64,000 nt of DNA from SSF14 sp037045585 (GCA_037045585.1 JBAOIR010000076.1:124001-188000), one strand, 5' to 3'. Numbered from the stretch's first letter, positions 9,498 through 18,365 are shown. Notes: a model not told the origin generated them from the letters alone. Program-made: numbers and translations.

Positions 9498-10283
9498 ATG
9501 GATCCGGCATCCCTCCTCGGTATGGGCCTCGTCCTCATCGGTGTGTTCGTCGGCGGCCTCATGGACGGCGTCTCCCCCGTCACGTTCTTCGGCACCCCGG
9601 CGTCGTTCCTCATCGTGCTCGTCAGCGCGCTCGGCGCAACGTTCTTCTCGAACACGATGGCCGACGCCAAGAACCTGCCGAAGATGTTCATCAAGGCGAT
9701 CAAGGGTCAGAAGCTCCAGGACACCGGTGAGCTGATCGACCAGATCGTGTCGTTCGCCGAGCAGGCCCGCCGTGAGGGTCTCCTGGCCCTCGAGGAGCAG
9801 GCCCGCTCGATCGAGGACCCGTTCTTCCGACGGGGCCTCCAGCTCGCGATCGACGGCGCCGATCCCGACACCGTGAGCGAGGTCATGGAGGCCGAGGTCA
9901 AGGCCATGTCGGACCGCCACAAGCAGGGTTCGAAGATGATCACCGCGCTCGGCGTCTTCGCACCGACGTTCGGCATCATCGGGGCCGTCATCGGCCTCAT
10001 CCACACCATGCACGTGCTCGACAACCCCGCCGCCATCGGCGAGGGCATCGCCGGCGCCTTCACCGCCACGTTCTGGGGTGTGTTCGCATCGAACGGCATC
10101 TTCCTCCCCCTCGGCAACAAGCTGTCCGTGATGTCGGGGCTCGAGGTCGCCCAGAAGCGGCTCGTCATCGAAGGCGTCCTGTCGATCCAGTCCGGGGCCA
10201 ACCCCCGCCTGCTCGACGACATGCTGCGCTCCTCGTTGCCGCCGGCCGAACGTGCCGCCGCCGACGAGAAGAAGTCGGCGTAG
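9498..10283 (+). CDS. motA: Flagellar motor stator protein MotA
   Basis: Ion-channel stator subunit. The 261-residue product has four predicted membrane segments: residues 6-24 (LLGMGLVLIGVFVGGLMD), 30-50 (TFFGTPASFLIVLVSALGA), about 150-172 (MITALGVFAPTFGIIGAVIGLIH) and 180-205 (AGAFTATFWGVFASNGIFLPLGNKL). The cytoplasmic loop with EEQARSIEDPFFRRGLQLAIDG carries charges that contact FliG. Immediately followed by motB, 18 bp away. Confidence 0.96.
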   Translation: MDPASLLGMGLVLIGVFVGGLMDGVSPVTFFGTPASFLIVLVSALGATFFSNTMADAKNLPKMFIKAIKGQKLQDTGELIDQIVSFAEQARREGLLALEEQARSIEDPFFRRGLQLAIDGADPDTVSEVMEAEVKAMSDRHKQGSKMITALGVFAPTFGIIGAVIGLIHTMHVLDNPAAIGEGIAGAFTATFWGVFASNGIFLPLGNKLSVMSGLEVAQKRLVIEGVLSIQSGANPRLLDDMLRSSLPPAERAAADEKKSA

Positions 10284-10301
10284 GACCGGATCGGTTGCAT
10301 C

Positions 10302-11159
10302 GTGAGCAAGAAGAAGCACCACCACGAGGAACACGAAGAACACGTCAACCATGAGGCGTGGGTGATCCCCTATGCCGACATGCTGACGCTCCTCATGGCG
10401 CTCTTCCTCGTCATGTGGGCGACCGGTCAGACCGACCTCAACAAGATGAAGCAGGTGTCGGCCGGGTTCGCCGACTCGCTCAACATCGTCGGGAACGGAT
10501 CGGGCGTCGGCGGCGAGGGCATCCTCGACGGCGTCCCGGACACGAAGAAGTCCGACGCCGTCGTCAGCATCAAGCCCGACGTCGGTGCTGCGGCGATCGC
10601 GGCCATCGAGGCGCAGCACGAACAGCAGGCCGCAGCGGCCGATCAACTCGACCAGGTGCAGAAGTCGATCACCGACACGGCCGCCGGCAACGGCACCACC
10701 GGTGAGCTGGCGTTCAAGGACGAGCCCCGCGGCCTCGTCGTCTCGATCGTGTCGGAGGGTGTCCTCTTCGATGCCGGCTCGGCCGAACTCCGACCCGAAG
10801 GTCGAGCGGTCCTCGACGGCCTTGCGGGCAACCTCGGCAGCATCCCGAACAAGCTCGCCATCGAAGGCCACACCGACAACCGACCGATCGCCACGGCGCG
10901 GTTCCCGTCCAACTGGGATCTGTCGGGTGCCCGGGCCTCGTCGGTGCTCCGCTACCTGACCGACGTGCACCGCATCCCGGCGTCGCGGCTCAGCGCCTCG
11001 GGCTACGGCGACACGGTGCCGGTCGCGTCGAACGACGACGACGCGGGCCGGGCGAAGAATCGCCGGGTCGACATCGCGATCCTGTCCGAACCCATCGACA
11101 TCCCGGCCACCCCGACCGCCGACACCACGACCACAGATCACCAGGAGGGCTCGTCGTGA
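10302..11159 (+). CDS. motB: Flagellar motor stator protein MotB
   Basis: Peptidoglycan-anchored stator subunit. After a Lys/His/Glu-rich cytoplasmic head comes one membrane segment with the ion-binding Asp in WVIPYADMLTLLMALFLVMWA, then a linker/plug region and an OmpA-like peptidoglycan-binding domain with EGHTDNRPIATARFPSNWDLSGARA and LSASGYGDTVPVASN. GTG at 10302 is the start; the stop overlaps fliL by 4 bp. The residue pattern does not let me decide between H+ and Na+. Confidence 0.95.
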   Translation: MSKKKHHHEEHEEHVNHEAWVIPYADMLTLLMALFLVMWATGQTDLNKMKQVSAGFADSLNIVGNGSGVGGEGILDGVPDTKKSDAVVSIKPDVGAAAIAAIEAQHEQQAAAADQLDQVQKSITDTAAGNGTTGELAFKDEPRGLVVSIVSEGVLFDAGSAELRPEGRAVLDGLAGNLGSIPNKLAIEGHTDNRPIATARFPSNWDLSGARASSVLRYLTDVHRIPASRLSASGYGDTVPVASNDDDAGRAKNRRVDIAILSEPIDIPATPTADTTTTDHQEGSS

Positions 11160-11662
11160 CCGACACACTGATCCCAGAGAACGACGCCGCTGCGCCGGCC
11201 GACGCCAAGGGCAAGAAGGGCAAGAAGGACAAGAAGGAGAAGGGCGGGAAGTCCAACCTGGTCCCCGCCATCGTCCTCGCGCTCGGCATCCTCGGCGGCG
11301 GCTACTTCATGGGCCAGGGCGGCGGAGGGACGGCAGCTGCCGGACCGACGACCACCGAGGCACCGGTGCTCGGCGAGATCGCCACGGTCGACCCGATCAA
11401 CATCAACCTCAAGGACGGCCACTTCCTCCGTGTGGGGATGGCGCTCCAGCTCATCGAGGGCATCGAGAAGGCCGAGTTCGAGAAGGGCGAGACGTCCAAG
11501 GCGAACGACGTGATCATCGAGATGCTCGGCGGGAGCGACATGGCGGAGATCAGCACCGCCGAAGGTCGCGAAGGCGTGAAGAAGGAGCTCAAGAAGGAGC
11601 TCAAAGAGGTGTACGAAGGTGAAGTCACCGACGTCTTCTTCACCGACTTCGTGATGCAATAA
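11156..11662 (+). CDS. fliL: Flagellar basal body-associated protein FliL
   Basis: FliL surrounds and supports the stator. GTG at 11156 overlaps the motB stop and has GGAGGG 7 bp upstream. The N-terminus is Lys-rich (GKKGKKDKKEKGGKS), followed by one membrane segment (LVPAIVLALGILGGGYFMG), a Gly/Thr linker and a stomatin-like periplasmic domain with VDPININLKDGHFLRVGMALQLIEG and the FliL C-terminal VTDVFFTDFVMQ. Length 168 is typical. A 175-bp gap with a candidate sigma-28 promoter follows. Confidence 0.93.
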   Translation: MTDTLIPENDAAAPADAKGKKGKKDKKEKGGKSNLVPAIVLALGILGGGYFMGQGGGGTAAAGPTTTEAPVLGEIATVDPININLKDGHFLRVGMALQLIEGIEKAEFEKGETSKANDVIIEMLGGSDMAEISTAEGREGVKKELKKELKEVYEGEVTDVFFTDFVMQ

Positions 11663-11721
11663 CGACTAGCTCGGCCGCCGACACACGACCCGCGACCGCC
11701 GGATCAGGCTCGCTCCCTGAG

Positions 11722-11748
11722 AAAACTTTTGGGCCGTATTGCCTACTC
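11722..11748 (+). promoter_or_regulatory. Candidate sigma-28 (FliA-type) promoter before fliM
   Basis: AAAACTTT at 11722-11729 and GCCTACTC at 11741-11748 are separated by exactly 11 bases, the layout of the sigma-28 consensus TAAAGTTT-N11-GCCGATAA. The site stands out as an AT-rich patch in the gap between fliL and fliM. A second, weaker copy with the same spacing is TCAGTACT (11754-11761) and GCCGATGG (11773-11780). It would give fliM-fliQ their own late or motor-specific transcript. Confidence 0.45.
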
Positions 11749-11837
11749 GCGGCTCAGTACTCCGCCCCAGGTGCCGATGGGATGGCGTGGAACCCACCAC
11801 CCCCCCATCCGCTGCCCCGAACGGGCAGGCGAGCCAC

Positions 11838-12778
11838 GTGTTCGGCGACGGTGTCGCCCACTTCGGCGCCGACGAGCTCGAGGCGATCACACGAGCGCTC
11901 GCCGAGGTGGTCGTTCCCCTGTCGACCAACTGGAGTGAGCTGCTCGGCCACGAGGTCGAGGTCACCATCGGTGACGTCCGACCCGGCCCGCTCCCCCGGC
12001 CCGCCGACGCGGAACCCGACCCGACGGCGTCGATTCTCGACGGTCTCGCCGACCCCCACGCCTACATCGCGATCGGTGCCTTCGGCGCCGACCTCGGCAC
12101 CGCAGCGCTCATCATCCCGACCGCCCTCGGCCTCGTGGTCGTCGACCTGCTGCTCGGCGGCTCCGGCCGTCCCGCCGGCGAGCGTGCGCTGTCCGCCATC
12201 GACCTCGACCTCCTCCGTACCGTGACTGCGCCCACCTTCTCGGCGCTCCGCCGCCTCGGCGCTGCCGACCGGTTCGACGAGCCGGTCCCCGTGCTGACCG
12301 ACCTCGAGGAGGCCGACCTGTCGGCTCGCCTCGCCGCCGGGGTCGCCATCGACGTGATGGTGACCATCGGCGAACACACGCAACCCCTGATCGTTGTGCT
12401 CGGCCCGCGGCCGCCCGGCTCCTCGCCGGCTCCGCCGTCACCACCACCGCCGCAGCGCCGGCCGAGAGTCGGGCCATCCTGGCGTCCGTCCTCGCCGACG
12501 TCGTCGTCGAGGCGATCGTGACGTTCCCGTCCGTGCAGGTCCCGTCCCACCGCATCCTCGCCCTCGACGTCGGTGACGTCATCGGCCTCGGTGCCGATCC
12601 CGACGCCGTCCTCCCGCTGCGTGTCGACGGGCTCCACCTCGCCGACGTCCGTCCCGCTCGGGCCGGCAGCGACGTCGCCTGCCAGATCGTCTCGACCGCG
12701 GTCACGACGAGCCGCAACAGCGGCAAGCACTCCGTTTCGTCCCCCACTGGTCCATCTGCTCCTGGAGGTTTGTTGTGA
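11838..12778 (+). CDS. fliM: Flagellar motor switch protein FliM (one frameshift near 12408)
   Basis: C-ring protein. I take GTG at 11838 as start (HVFGDGVAHFGADELEAI); a longer frame to 11739 adds only a Pro/Arg-rich leader that covers the promoter region. The CheC-like middle domain contains LGLVVVDLLLGGSGRPAGERALSAIDLDLLRTV. Sense then moves to another frame near 12408 (one base missing) and continues through LLAGSAVTTT to the SpoA C-terminal domain VQVPSHRILALDVGDVIGLGADPDAVLPLRVDG. Joined length ~313. The N-terminal CheY-P-binding EIDALL-type motif is absent from both start choices. The stop overlaps fliN. Confidence 0.8.
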
Positions 12779-13638
12779 GCACCGGTATCGACATCCCGAA
12801 CGACGTGATCGGCCTGCTGGCGGAGACCGTCGAACGGGGCGCATCGTTGCTCGCCGGCGGCAGTCGCCTCGCAGGCCCGGCCGCGGCTCAGGACGAGGCA
12901 GCGGAGCTCGCGCCCGACGAGAGCGCCGGCACCGTCGGCCTCGGTCTCTCCTTCGCCGACGACACCGCAGTCGTCGTGGTGCTCACGACCCCCCTCGCCG
13001 AGGAGCTGTGCGGCGGTTCGTCGCCCGACCACGTCCGGTCCGGGCTCCAGGTCCTCATCGACGAGATCACGACCGGTCTCGGCGTGCCCCTGACCGACAG
13101 CGTCGGCCTGGCCAACACTCCCGAGCTCGTGGAGTTCCTGACGGGCCGCTCCGTCATCCTCGGCGCCGGCATCTTCGACGGCGATGCCGTGGTCGCCACC
13201 CTCGGTGCCGCCGGCCCCCGCGCCGGCGTGACTCCCGCAGCGCCCGAGCCCGTCACCGAACCTGCGGTCGAATCGGGCGACTCGTCGGCCACAGCACCGG
13301 CCGCCGCTCCGGCAACCGCCGCGCCGACCGCCCCGCACCGGCCCACCTCGGGCACCGCCGCCGGACCTGCCGTGTCACAGGACGTCCTCGCCCGCGGCCT
13401 CGCGCTGCTCGCCGACGTGAGCCTCGAGGTCACGGCCGAACTGGGCCGCTCCCACCTGCGGGTCAGCGAACTCCTCGCGCTCGAGCCCGGCTCGGTCATC
13501 GGTCTCGAACGCGCCGCCGGCAGCCCGGTCGATCTCCTCGTCAACGGCAGCTTGTTCGCTCGCGCCGAGGTCATCGTCGAAGAGGGTCGCTACGCCGTCC
13601 GCATCACCGAACTCGTGGGGAACGGGATCACCGCGTGA
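12775..13638 (+). CDS. fliN: Flagellar motor switch protein FliN (large FliY-like form)
   Basis: GTG at 12775 overlaps the fliM stop and follows GGAGG at 12764-12768. The last ~75 residues are a SpoA domain: LLADVSLEVTAELGRSHLRVSELLALEPGSVIGLERAAGSPVDLLVNGSLFARAEVIVEEGRYAVRITEL, the FliN signature. The first ~145 residues form a CheC/FliM-middle-like region (GLGLSFADDTAVVVVLTTPLAEELCGG), and an Ala/Pro-rich linker joins the two. At 287 residues it resembles FliY-type FliN rather than the short proteobacterial form. I see no convincing CheC phosphatase motif. Confidence 0.88.
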   Translation: MSTGIDIPNDVIGLLAETVERGASLLAGGSRLAGPAAAQDEAAELAPDESAGTVGLGLSFADDTAVVVVLTTPLAEELCGGSSPDHVRSGLQVLIDEITTGLGVPLTDSVGLANTPELVEFLTGRSVILGAGIFDGDAVVATLGAAGPRAGVTPAAPEPVTEPAVESGDSSATAPAAAPATAAPTAPHRPTSGTAAGPAVSQDVLARGLALLADVSLEVTAELGRSHLRVSELLALEPGSVIGLERAAGSPVDLLVNGSLFARAEVIVEEGRYAVRITELVGNGITA

Positions 13639-14054
13639 GCAGTGAGACCTTCCTGCTCCTGCTCCGGCTGGGCTTCTCGCTCTCGCTGGTGTTCGGGCTC
13701 ATGTGGGTCGCGGCCCGCGTGCTCAAGGGGCGCGCCGGAATGCTCCAGCGCGCCCGCCTCGACCATCTCGAGGTGCTCGAGCGCAAACCGCTCGGCAAGG
13801 GTTCGTCGATCGCCATCGTTCGCGTCGGCGACGACACGCTGACCGTCGGCATCACCGACAACACCATCACGCTCCTCGGCCATGCCGAGATCGATCTCGA
13901 GGCGGAGGAGCCCGCCAACGCCGACGCCAAGGTGATCGCGATCGCACCGGTCGCCGCACCCACCGACACCCCCGTCGTCGCCCTGCCGAGCGGCGGCAAG
14001 CGCAGCCTGCTCGACGCCCTGCGCGACAAGACCGTGCGCCACGTCGCCGGTTGA
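13635..14054 (+). CDS. fliO: Flagellar biosynthetic protein FliO
   Basis: FliO is the membrane chaperone for assembly of the FliP ring. GTG at 13635 overlaps the fliN stop. The 139-residue product has one membrane segment near the N-terminus (FLLLLRLGFSLSLVFGLMWVAARVL) and the FliO core LEVLERKPLGKGSSIAIVRVGDDTLTVGITDNTITLL. It is 10 bp from fliP. An upstream open stretch in the same frame is only the fliN shadow. Confidence 0.9.
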   Translation: MSSETFLLLLRLGFSLSLVFGLMWVAARVLKGRAGMLQRARLDHLEVLERKPLGKGSSIAIVRVGDDTLTVGITDNTITLLGHAEIDLEAEEPANADAKVIAIAPVAAPTDTPVVALPSGGKRSLLDALRDKTVRHVAG

Positions 14055-14064
14055 TATCCCTCCC

Positions 14065-14961
14065 ATGACCGCCACCCCCTCGCCCCACCCGCTCCGCCGC
14101 CGATCCACGCTGCGCGCCGGCGCGCTCGTGATCGGGATCCTGCTCGCCCTCTTCTGCTTCGGTTCCACACCCGCCGGTGCCAGCCCGACGCAGACCGTCC
14201 CCACCGTGACGGTTCCGCCGACGCCCGGAGCGCCGACCACGACCGTGCCCGGCAGCGACGGCAACGTGAACATCGACCTCGACCTCGGCGGGGTCGCCCA
14301 GGATTCGAACCCCGACGCGACGGGGGAGGATCGCAAGCCGTCGAAGAGCATCGTCATCCTGCTGATGCTCACGCTGCTGAGCGTGGTGCCGTCGCTGCTC
14401 ATCTGCATGACGAGCTTCACGCGCATCGTCGTGGTGCTCTCGATCGCCCGCAATGCCATCGGCCTGCAGTCGATCCCCCCGAACCAGGTGATCACCGGAC
14501 TCGCCGTGTTCCTGTCGCTCTTCGTGATGGCACCGACCCTCAAGCAGATGAACGACGAGGCGCTCCAGCCCTACCTGCGCGGCGACATCAAGCAGAGCCA
14601 GGCGCTCAAGGCGGCCGAGAAGCCGATCAAGAAGTTCATGCTGGCCAACACCCGCAACGCCGAACTCAACCTGATGCTCGACGCGTCGGACACGAAGAAG
14701 CCCAAGGACACCGAGCAGCTGTCCCTGACCACCATCATCCCGGCGTTCATCCTCAGCGAACTCAAGTCGGCGTTCATCATCGGCGTGATGGTGCTGCTGC
14801 CGTTCCTGATCATCGACCTCGTCGTCTCGAGCGGGCTGATGAGCCTCGGCATGATGATGCTGCCACCGGTCTTCGTCTCACTCCCCTTCAAGCTGTTGTT
14901 GTTCGTCATGGTGGACGGCTGGGCGCTCATCGCCCACGCCCTGATCGCCAACTACCACTAG
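14065..14961 (+). CDS. fliP: Flagellar export gate protein FliP
   Basis: Core subunit of the export gate. The N-terminus has a signal peptide (LVIGILLALFCFGSTPAGAS), then a ~50-residue Thr/Pro-rich segment, then the four-helix FliP core: LTLLSVVPSLLICMTSFTRIVVVLSIARNAIGLQSIPPNQVI, SLTTIIPAFILSELKSAFIIGVMVLLPFLIIDLVVSS and LPFKLLLFVMVDGWALI. Length 298 is slightly long because of the linker after the signal peptide. Confidence 0.96.
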   Translation: MTATPSPHPLRRRSTLRAGALVIGILLALFCFGSTPAGASPTQTVPTVTVPPTPGAPTTTVPGSDGNVNIDLDLGGVAQDSNPDATGEDRKPSKSIVILLMLTLLSVVPSLLICMTSFTRIVVVLSIARNAIGLQSIPPNQVITGLAVFLSLFVMAPTLKQMNDEALQPYLRGDIKQSQALKAAEKPIKKFMLANTRNAELNLMLDASDTKKPKDTEQLSLTTIIPAFILSELKSAFIIGVMVLLPFLIIDLVVSSGLMSLGMMMLPPVFVSLPFKLLLFVMVDGWALIAHALIANYH

Positions 14962-14971
14962 GCCCTCACCA

Positions 14972-15241
14972 GTGACCGATTCATCCATCACCGAGATCGG
15001 GATGCAGGCGATGATCCTGACGGCGAAGCTGTCCGCGCCGATCCTCCTCACCACGCTCATCATCGGCCTCCTCATCGGCATGGTGCAGTCCGCCACGCAG
15101 CTGCAGGAACCGACCATCGCGTTCGTCCCGAAGTTCATCGCGCTCGCGGTGGTCATGCTCATCTGCGGCAATTGGATGCTGTCGGAGTCGATCTCCTTCG
15201 TGCACCAGCTCTTCGACCAGATCCCCAAGATGCTGTCCTGA
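14972..15241 (+). CDS. fliQ: Flagellar export gate protein FliQ
   Basis: 89-residue two-helix gate subunit. GTG at 14972. Segments LSAPILLTTLIIGLLIGMVQSATQLQEPTIAFVPKFIAL and VVMLICGNWMLSESISFV match FliQ. It is the last flagellar gene here; fliR, which normally follows, is replaced by an unrelated pyrophosphatase 140 bp downstream. The gap after fliQ has only a weak GCCGA/TCGGC hairpin, so I cannot name a terminator. Confidence 0.95.
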   Translation: MTDSSITEIGMQAMILTAKLSAPILLTTLIIGLLIGMVQSATQLQEPTIAFVPKFIALAVVMLICGNWMLSESISFVHQLFDQIPKMLS

Positions 15242-15365
15242 ACTCGACCTCGGGCTCGCACCGCCTCGTTCCGGCCGTGTGAGCCGAAGCTCGTGCTCGG
15301 CCGCGACGGGCCGCGCATCGAGCGCACGGCCCGACCCGCGTTGGGAGGGGCGGGGCACTGGCAAG

Positions 15366-15371
15366 TAGCTT
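15366..15371 (+). promoter_or_regulatory. Leaderless -10 element (TAGCTT) of ppa
   Basis: TAGCTT fits TAnnnT and ends 9 bases before the ppa ATG; no ribosome-binding site lies between. It is nested in an inverted repeat GGCAA-gtagct-TTGCC (15360-15375), a possible operator. Confidence 0.4.
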
Positions 15372-15380
15372 TGCCGGCTT

Positions 15381-15872
15381 ATGAGTGACGAGTTTCGAGT
15401 CGAAGTGATCGTCGAGATTCCCAAGGGATCCCGCAACAAGTACGAGATGGACCACGAGACCGGCAAGATCTGGCTCGACCGGTACCTCTACACCGCCACC
15501 ACCTACCCCGCCGACTACGGCTTCTTCGAGCACACGCTCGGTGGCGACGGCGACCCGCTGGACGCGCTGGTGCTGATGAGCGAATCAACCTTCCCCGGCT
15601 GCCACGTCTGGGCGCGGCCCGTCGGCGTGTTCCACATGGAGGACGAGGCCGGCGACGACGCCAAGGTGCTCTGCGTGCTCGCGGGCGACCCCCGCTGGGA
15701 CCACATCCAAGACGTCGACGACGTCAACCAGGCCTTCCTCGACGAGATCGGCCACTTCTTCGAGGTCTACAAGGCGCTCGAGCCCGGCAAGGAGTCCGAG
15801 ATCGGACGCTGGGAAGGCGCCGATTCGGCGCGCAAGGAGATCCTCGAGGCCCAGCAGCGATACGCCGGCTGA
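15381..15872 (+). CDS. ppa: Inorganic pyrophosphatase
   Basis: Family I soluble pyrophosphatase; hydrolyses PPi to phosphate and so drives biosynthesis. Residues VIVEIPKGSRNKYEMDHETG, YPADYGFFEHTLGGDGDPLDALVL (the D-G-D-P-L-D metal site) and GDDAKVLCV are canonical. Length 163 is typical. ATG at 15381 is preceded by a TAGCTT -10 box only 9 bases away and no Shine-Dalgarno, so the message is probably leaderless. Confidence 0.97.
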   Translation: MSDEFRVEVIVEIPKGSRNKYEMDHETGKIWLDRYLYTATTYPADYGFFEHTLGGDGDPLDALVLMSESTFPGCHVWARPVGVFHMEDEAGDDAKVLCVLAGDPRWDHIQDVDDVNQAFLDEIGHFFEVYKALEPGKESEIGRWEGADSARKEILEAQQRYAG

Positions 15873-15898
15873 CCGCCGCCGCCTGACCGCTTCCCCAC

Positions 15899-18352
15899 AT
15901 GACGACTCCGACTCGCAGCCGCCAACGACAGCTCGCTGTCATCTTCCTCGTCAGCCTCGCGGGGTTGTTGTTGGAGGTCGGCTACACCCGCATCGTCTCC
16001 TACAAGCTCTGGTACTACTACACATACCTGGTGCTGGGGCTGGCACTCCTCGGCATCGGCTCGGGTGGTGTGCTCGTCACGATGTCGAAGCGGCTGCGTG
16101 ACGCAACGACCGAGCGGGTCTTGTCGGTGTGCGGCCTGACGGGATCGGTCAGCGTGGCCGTCGGCTATTTCATCGTGGCCAAGGTCCCGATCGACACGGT
16201 GAAGATCTGGGACTACGGCACGGCCTCGTCGTTCAAGAACCTGGCGATCCTCGGGCTCATCAGCTTCGTGCTGTTCGCCTCGTTCATCTCGCTGGGCGTG
16301 ATCATCTCGGTGATCTTGGGTCGCGCGGCCGAACGCGTGGGAACGCTCTACTTCGCCGACCTCATCGGCGCCGGCCTCGGCTGCGTCGTGGCCATCCCGT
16401 TCATCAGCTCGCTCGGGCCACCGGCAGTGGTGATGCTCGCCGCCCTGGTGTTCGCGCTTGCCGGGCTCGTGGCGAGCGAGCGGGTCCGGTCGGTCACGAG
16501 CGGTCTCACCGGCGCGGTCGCCGTCGCGCTCCTGGTCATCGTGATCGCGCACGGGTCGCTCCCCGACGTCACGCCCGAGGCGACGAAGTCCCAGGTGACA
16601 CCGGAGTTCAGTGAGTGGGGTCCGGTCTTCCGTGTCGACGTCATCGGGGCGACCCCCGACGCGAAGATCCTGGCGCACGACGGTTCGTACGGTTCCGGCA
16701 TCCACAAGTACAACGGCGACCCGTCGACGCTCGAGAGCTACGAGACGGAGGCCCGCGCCATCCCCTTCCGCCTGCTCGGTCGCGACAACGACCACACCCT
16801 GATCATCGGGTCGGCCGGCGGCAACGAGATCCTGGCGTCGCTGCACTTCGGCAGCAAGAAGATCGAGGGCGTCGAGCTCAACCCGGTGACCATCGGCCTG
16901 CTCGAGAACGAGTACGCCGACTTCACCGGGCATCTCGACGAGATTCCGAACGTCACGATCCACCAGGCCGACGGTCGTTCGTTCCTGGCCCGCAGCACGG
17001 ACCGCTACGACCTCGTGTGGTACGTGGCGCCGGACAGCTATGCCGCCAACAACGCCGCCTCGTCGGGGGCGTTCGTCCTGTCGGAGAGCTACCTCTACAC
17101 CGTCGAGATGATCAAGGAGACCCTGGATCATCTGACCGACGACGGCATCATGGTCGTGCAGTTCGGCGAGCTCGACTTCGAGGGCCAACCGAACCGGACC
17201 GAGCGCTACGTCATGACGGCCCGGGAGGCGTTCCGCCAGCTCGGGGTCGACGACCCCTCCCAGCACATGGTGGTTGCCGCCGAGCTCAACGAGGGCTTCG
17301 GCGACCTGTCCACCATCATCCTGAAGCGCACGCCGCTCACCACCGCCGAGGTCGACCGGGTCGTCGAGACGCTCCCCGACGTTCCGAAGACGCACCTGCA
17401 GTGGGCACCCGGTCAGGAGCCCGCGCCGGGCCCTGTCGGCGAACTCGCGTCGGGCACGTGGGAGCAGGCTCAGAAGGTTGCCGACGGCATCGACCGCGAC
17501 ATCAGTCCCGTCACCGACAACGGCCCGTTCTTCTGGCACTTCGCGGGCTTCGGTTCGGTGCTCGGCGACCTCGGCCGGCCGATGAGCTCATTCAACCCGG
17601 AGGACTCGATCGGCGAACGGGTGCTGCTCTTGTTGCTGGCAATCGCGATCATCTACGCCGCGGTCTTCCTGCTCCTGCCGTTCGCGGTGCAGCGGCGACG
17701 GAACCGGCGGGCCGAGGAAGCGACGACGGCGGCGCCGGCGCGCGGCGCGTCGGCCGTCTACTTCGCATCGTTGGGCCTCGGGTTCATGTTGATCGAGATC
17801 ACCATGATCCAGCGGCTCACGTTGCTGCTCGGCTACCCGACGTACTCGCTGACCGTCACGCTTGCGTCGATCCTCGTCGCAACGGGCGTCGGGGCGCTGC
17901 TGTCGCCGCGACTCGCCGGCCGGGTCCGCCAGCCGCTGCTCGTCCTGTGGGTGATGCTCGGGTTGTTCGCCGTCTTCTACCAGTTCGGCCTCGACGGCCT
18001 CACCGACGCGCTGCTCCCGAGCGGGCTCGCCGTCCGGGTGCTCGCTGCCGTCGTCGTGCTTGCCCCGGTCGGCCTGTGCCTCGGCATGTTCATGCCCTTG
18101 GGTCTCACCGAGCTCTCCCGGTTCAGCCACGAGCCCGAGCGGTCCGTTGCATGGGCCTGGGCCGTGAACGGGTTCTTCTCCGTCATCGGGTCAGTCCTCA
18201 CGACGATCCTGTCGATGACCTTCGGGTTCCGGGTCGTGATGTTCCTGGCGCTCGTTGCCTACGCCGCCGCGGTCGTGTCGTACGGAAAGCTCCGTTCGAC
18301 CGAGCAGCTCGGGGCCGAGCGGTCCCCGGCACCCGAGCCCGCCGCCCCCTGA
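15899..18352 (+). CDS. Spermidine synthase-like methyltransferase-fold protein with membrane domains
   Basis: 817 residues. The N-terminal ~210 residues contain about six or seven membrane segments (from LAVIFLVSLAGLLLEVGYTRI onward). The central domain is polyamine aminopropyltransferase-like: HTLIIGSAGGNEILASL, VELNPVTIGLL and HQADGRSFLARSTDRYDLVWY follow the SpeE Rossmann fold. The C-terminal part has about six more segments. The spermidine-synthase GGGDG motif is altered to GSAGGNE and the usual gatekeeping Asp is not evident, so the substrate is unknown and polyamine synthesis is doubtful. It starts 26 bp after ppa, possibly in the same transcript. Confidence 0.75.
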   Translation: MTTPTRSRQRQLAVIFLVSLAGLLLEVGYTRIVSYKLWYYYTYLVLGLALLGIGSGGVLVTMSKRLRDATTERVLSVCGLTGSVSVAVGYFIVAKVPIDTVKIWDYGTASSFKNLAILGLISFVLFASFISLGVIISVILGRAAERVGTLYFADLIGAGLGCVVAIPFISSLGPPAVVMLAALVFALAGLVASERVRSVTSGLTGAVAVALLVIVIAHGSLPDVTPEATKSQVTPEFSEWGPVFRVDVIGATPDAKILAHDGSYGSGIHKYNGDPSTLESYETEARAIPFRLLGRDNDHTLIIGSAGGNEILASLHFGSKKIEGVELNPVTIGLLENEYADFTGHLDEIPNVTIHQADGRSFLARSTDRYDLVWYVAPDSYAANNAASSGAFVLSESYLYTVEMIKETLDHLTDDGIMVVQFGELDFEGQPNRTERYVMTAREAFRQLGVDDPSQHMVVAAELNEGFGDLSTIILKRTPLTTAEVDRVVETLPDVPKTHLQWAPGQEPAPGPVGELASGTWEQAQKVADGIDRDISPVTDNGPFFWHFAGFGSVLGDLGRPMSSFNPEDSIGERVLLLLLAIAIIYAAVFLLLPFAVQRRRNRRAEEATTAAPARGASAVYFASLGLGFMLIEITMIQRLTLLLGYPTYSLTVTLASILVATGVGALLSPRLAGRVRQPLLVLWVMLGLFAVFYQFGLDGLTDALLPSGLAVRVLAAVVVLAPVGLCLGMFMPLGLTELSRFSHEPERSVAWAWAVNGFFSVIGSVLTTILSMTFGFRVVMFLALVAYAAAVVSYGKLRSTEQLGAERSPAPEPAAP

Positions 18353-18365
18353 TCGGCCGAACCAC

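Noticed and set aside
11739..11837. Longer FliM start at 11739
   Set aside because: Adds a Pro/Arg-rich leader with no FliM similarity and would place the coding start inside the candidate promoter.
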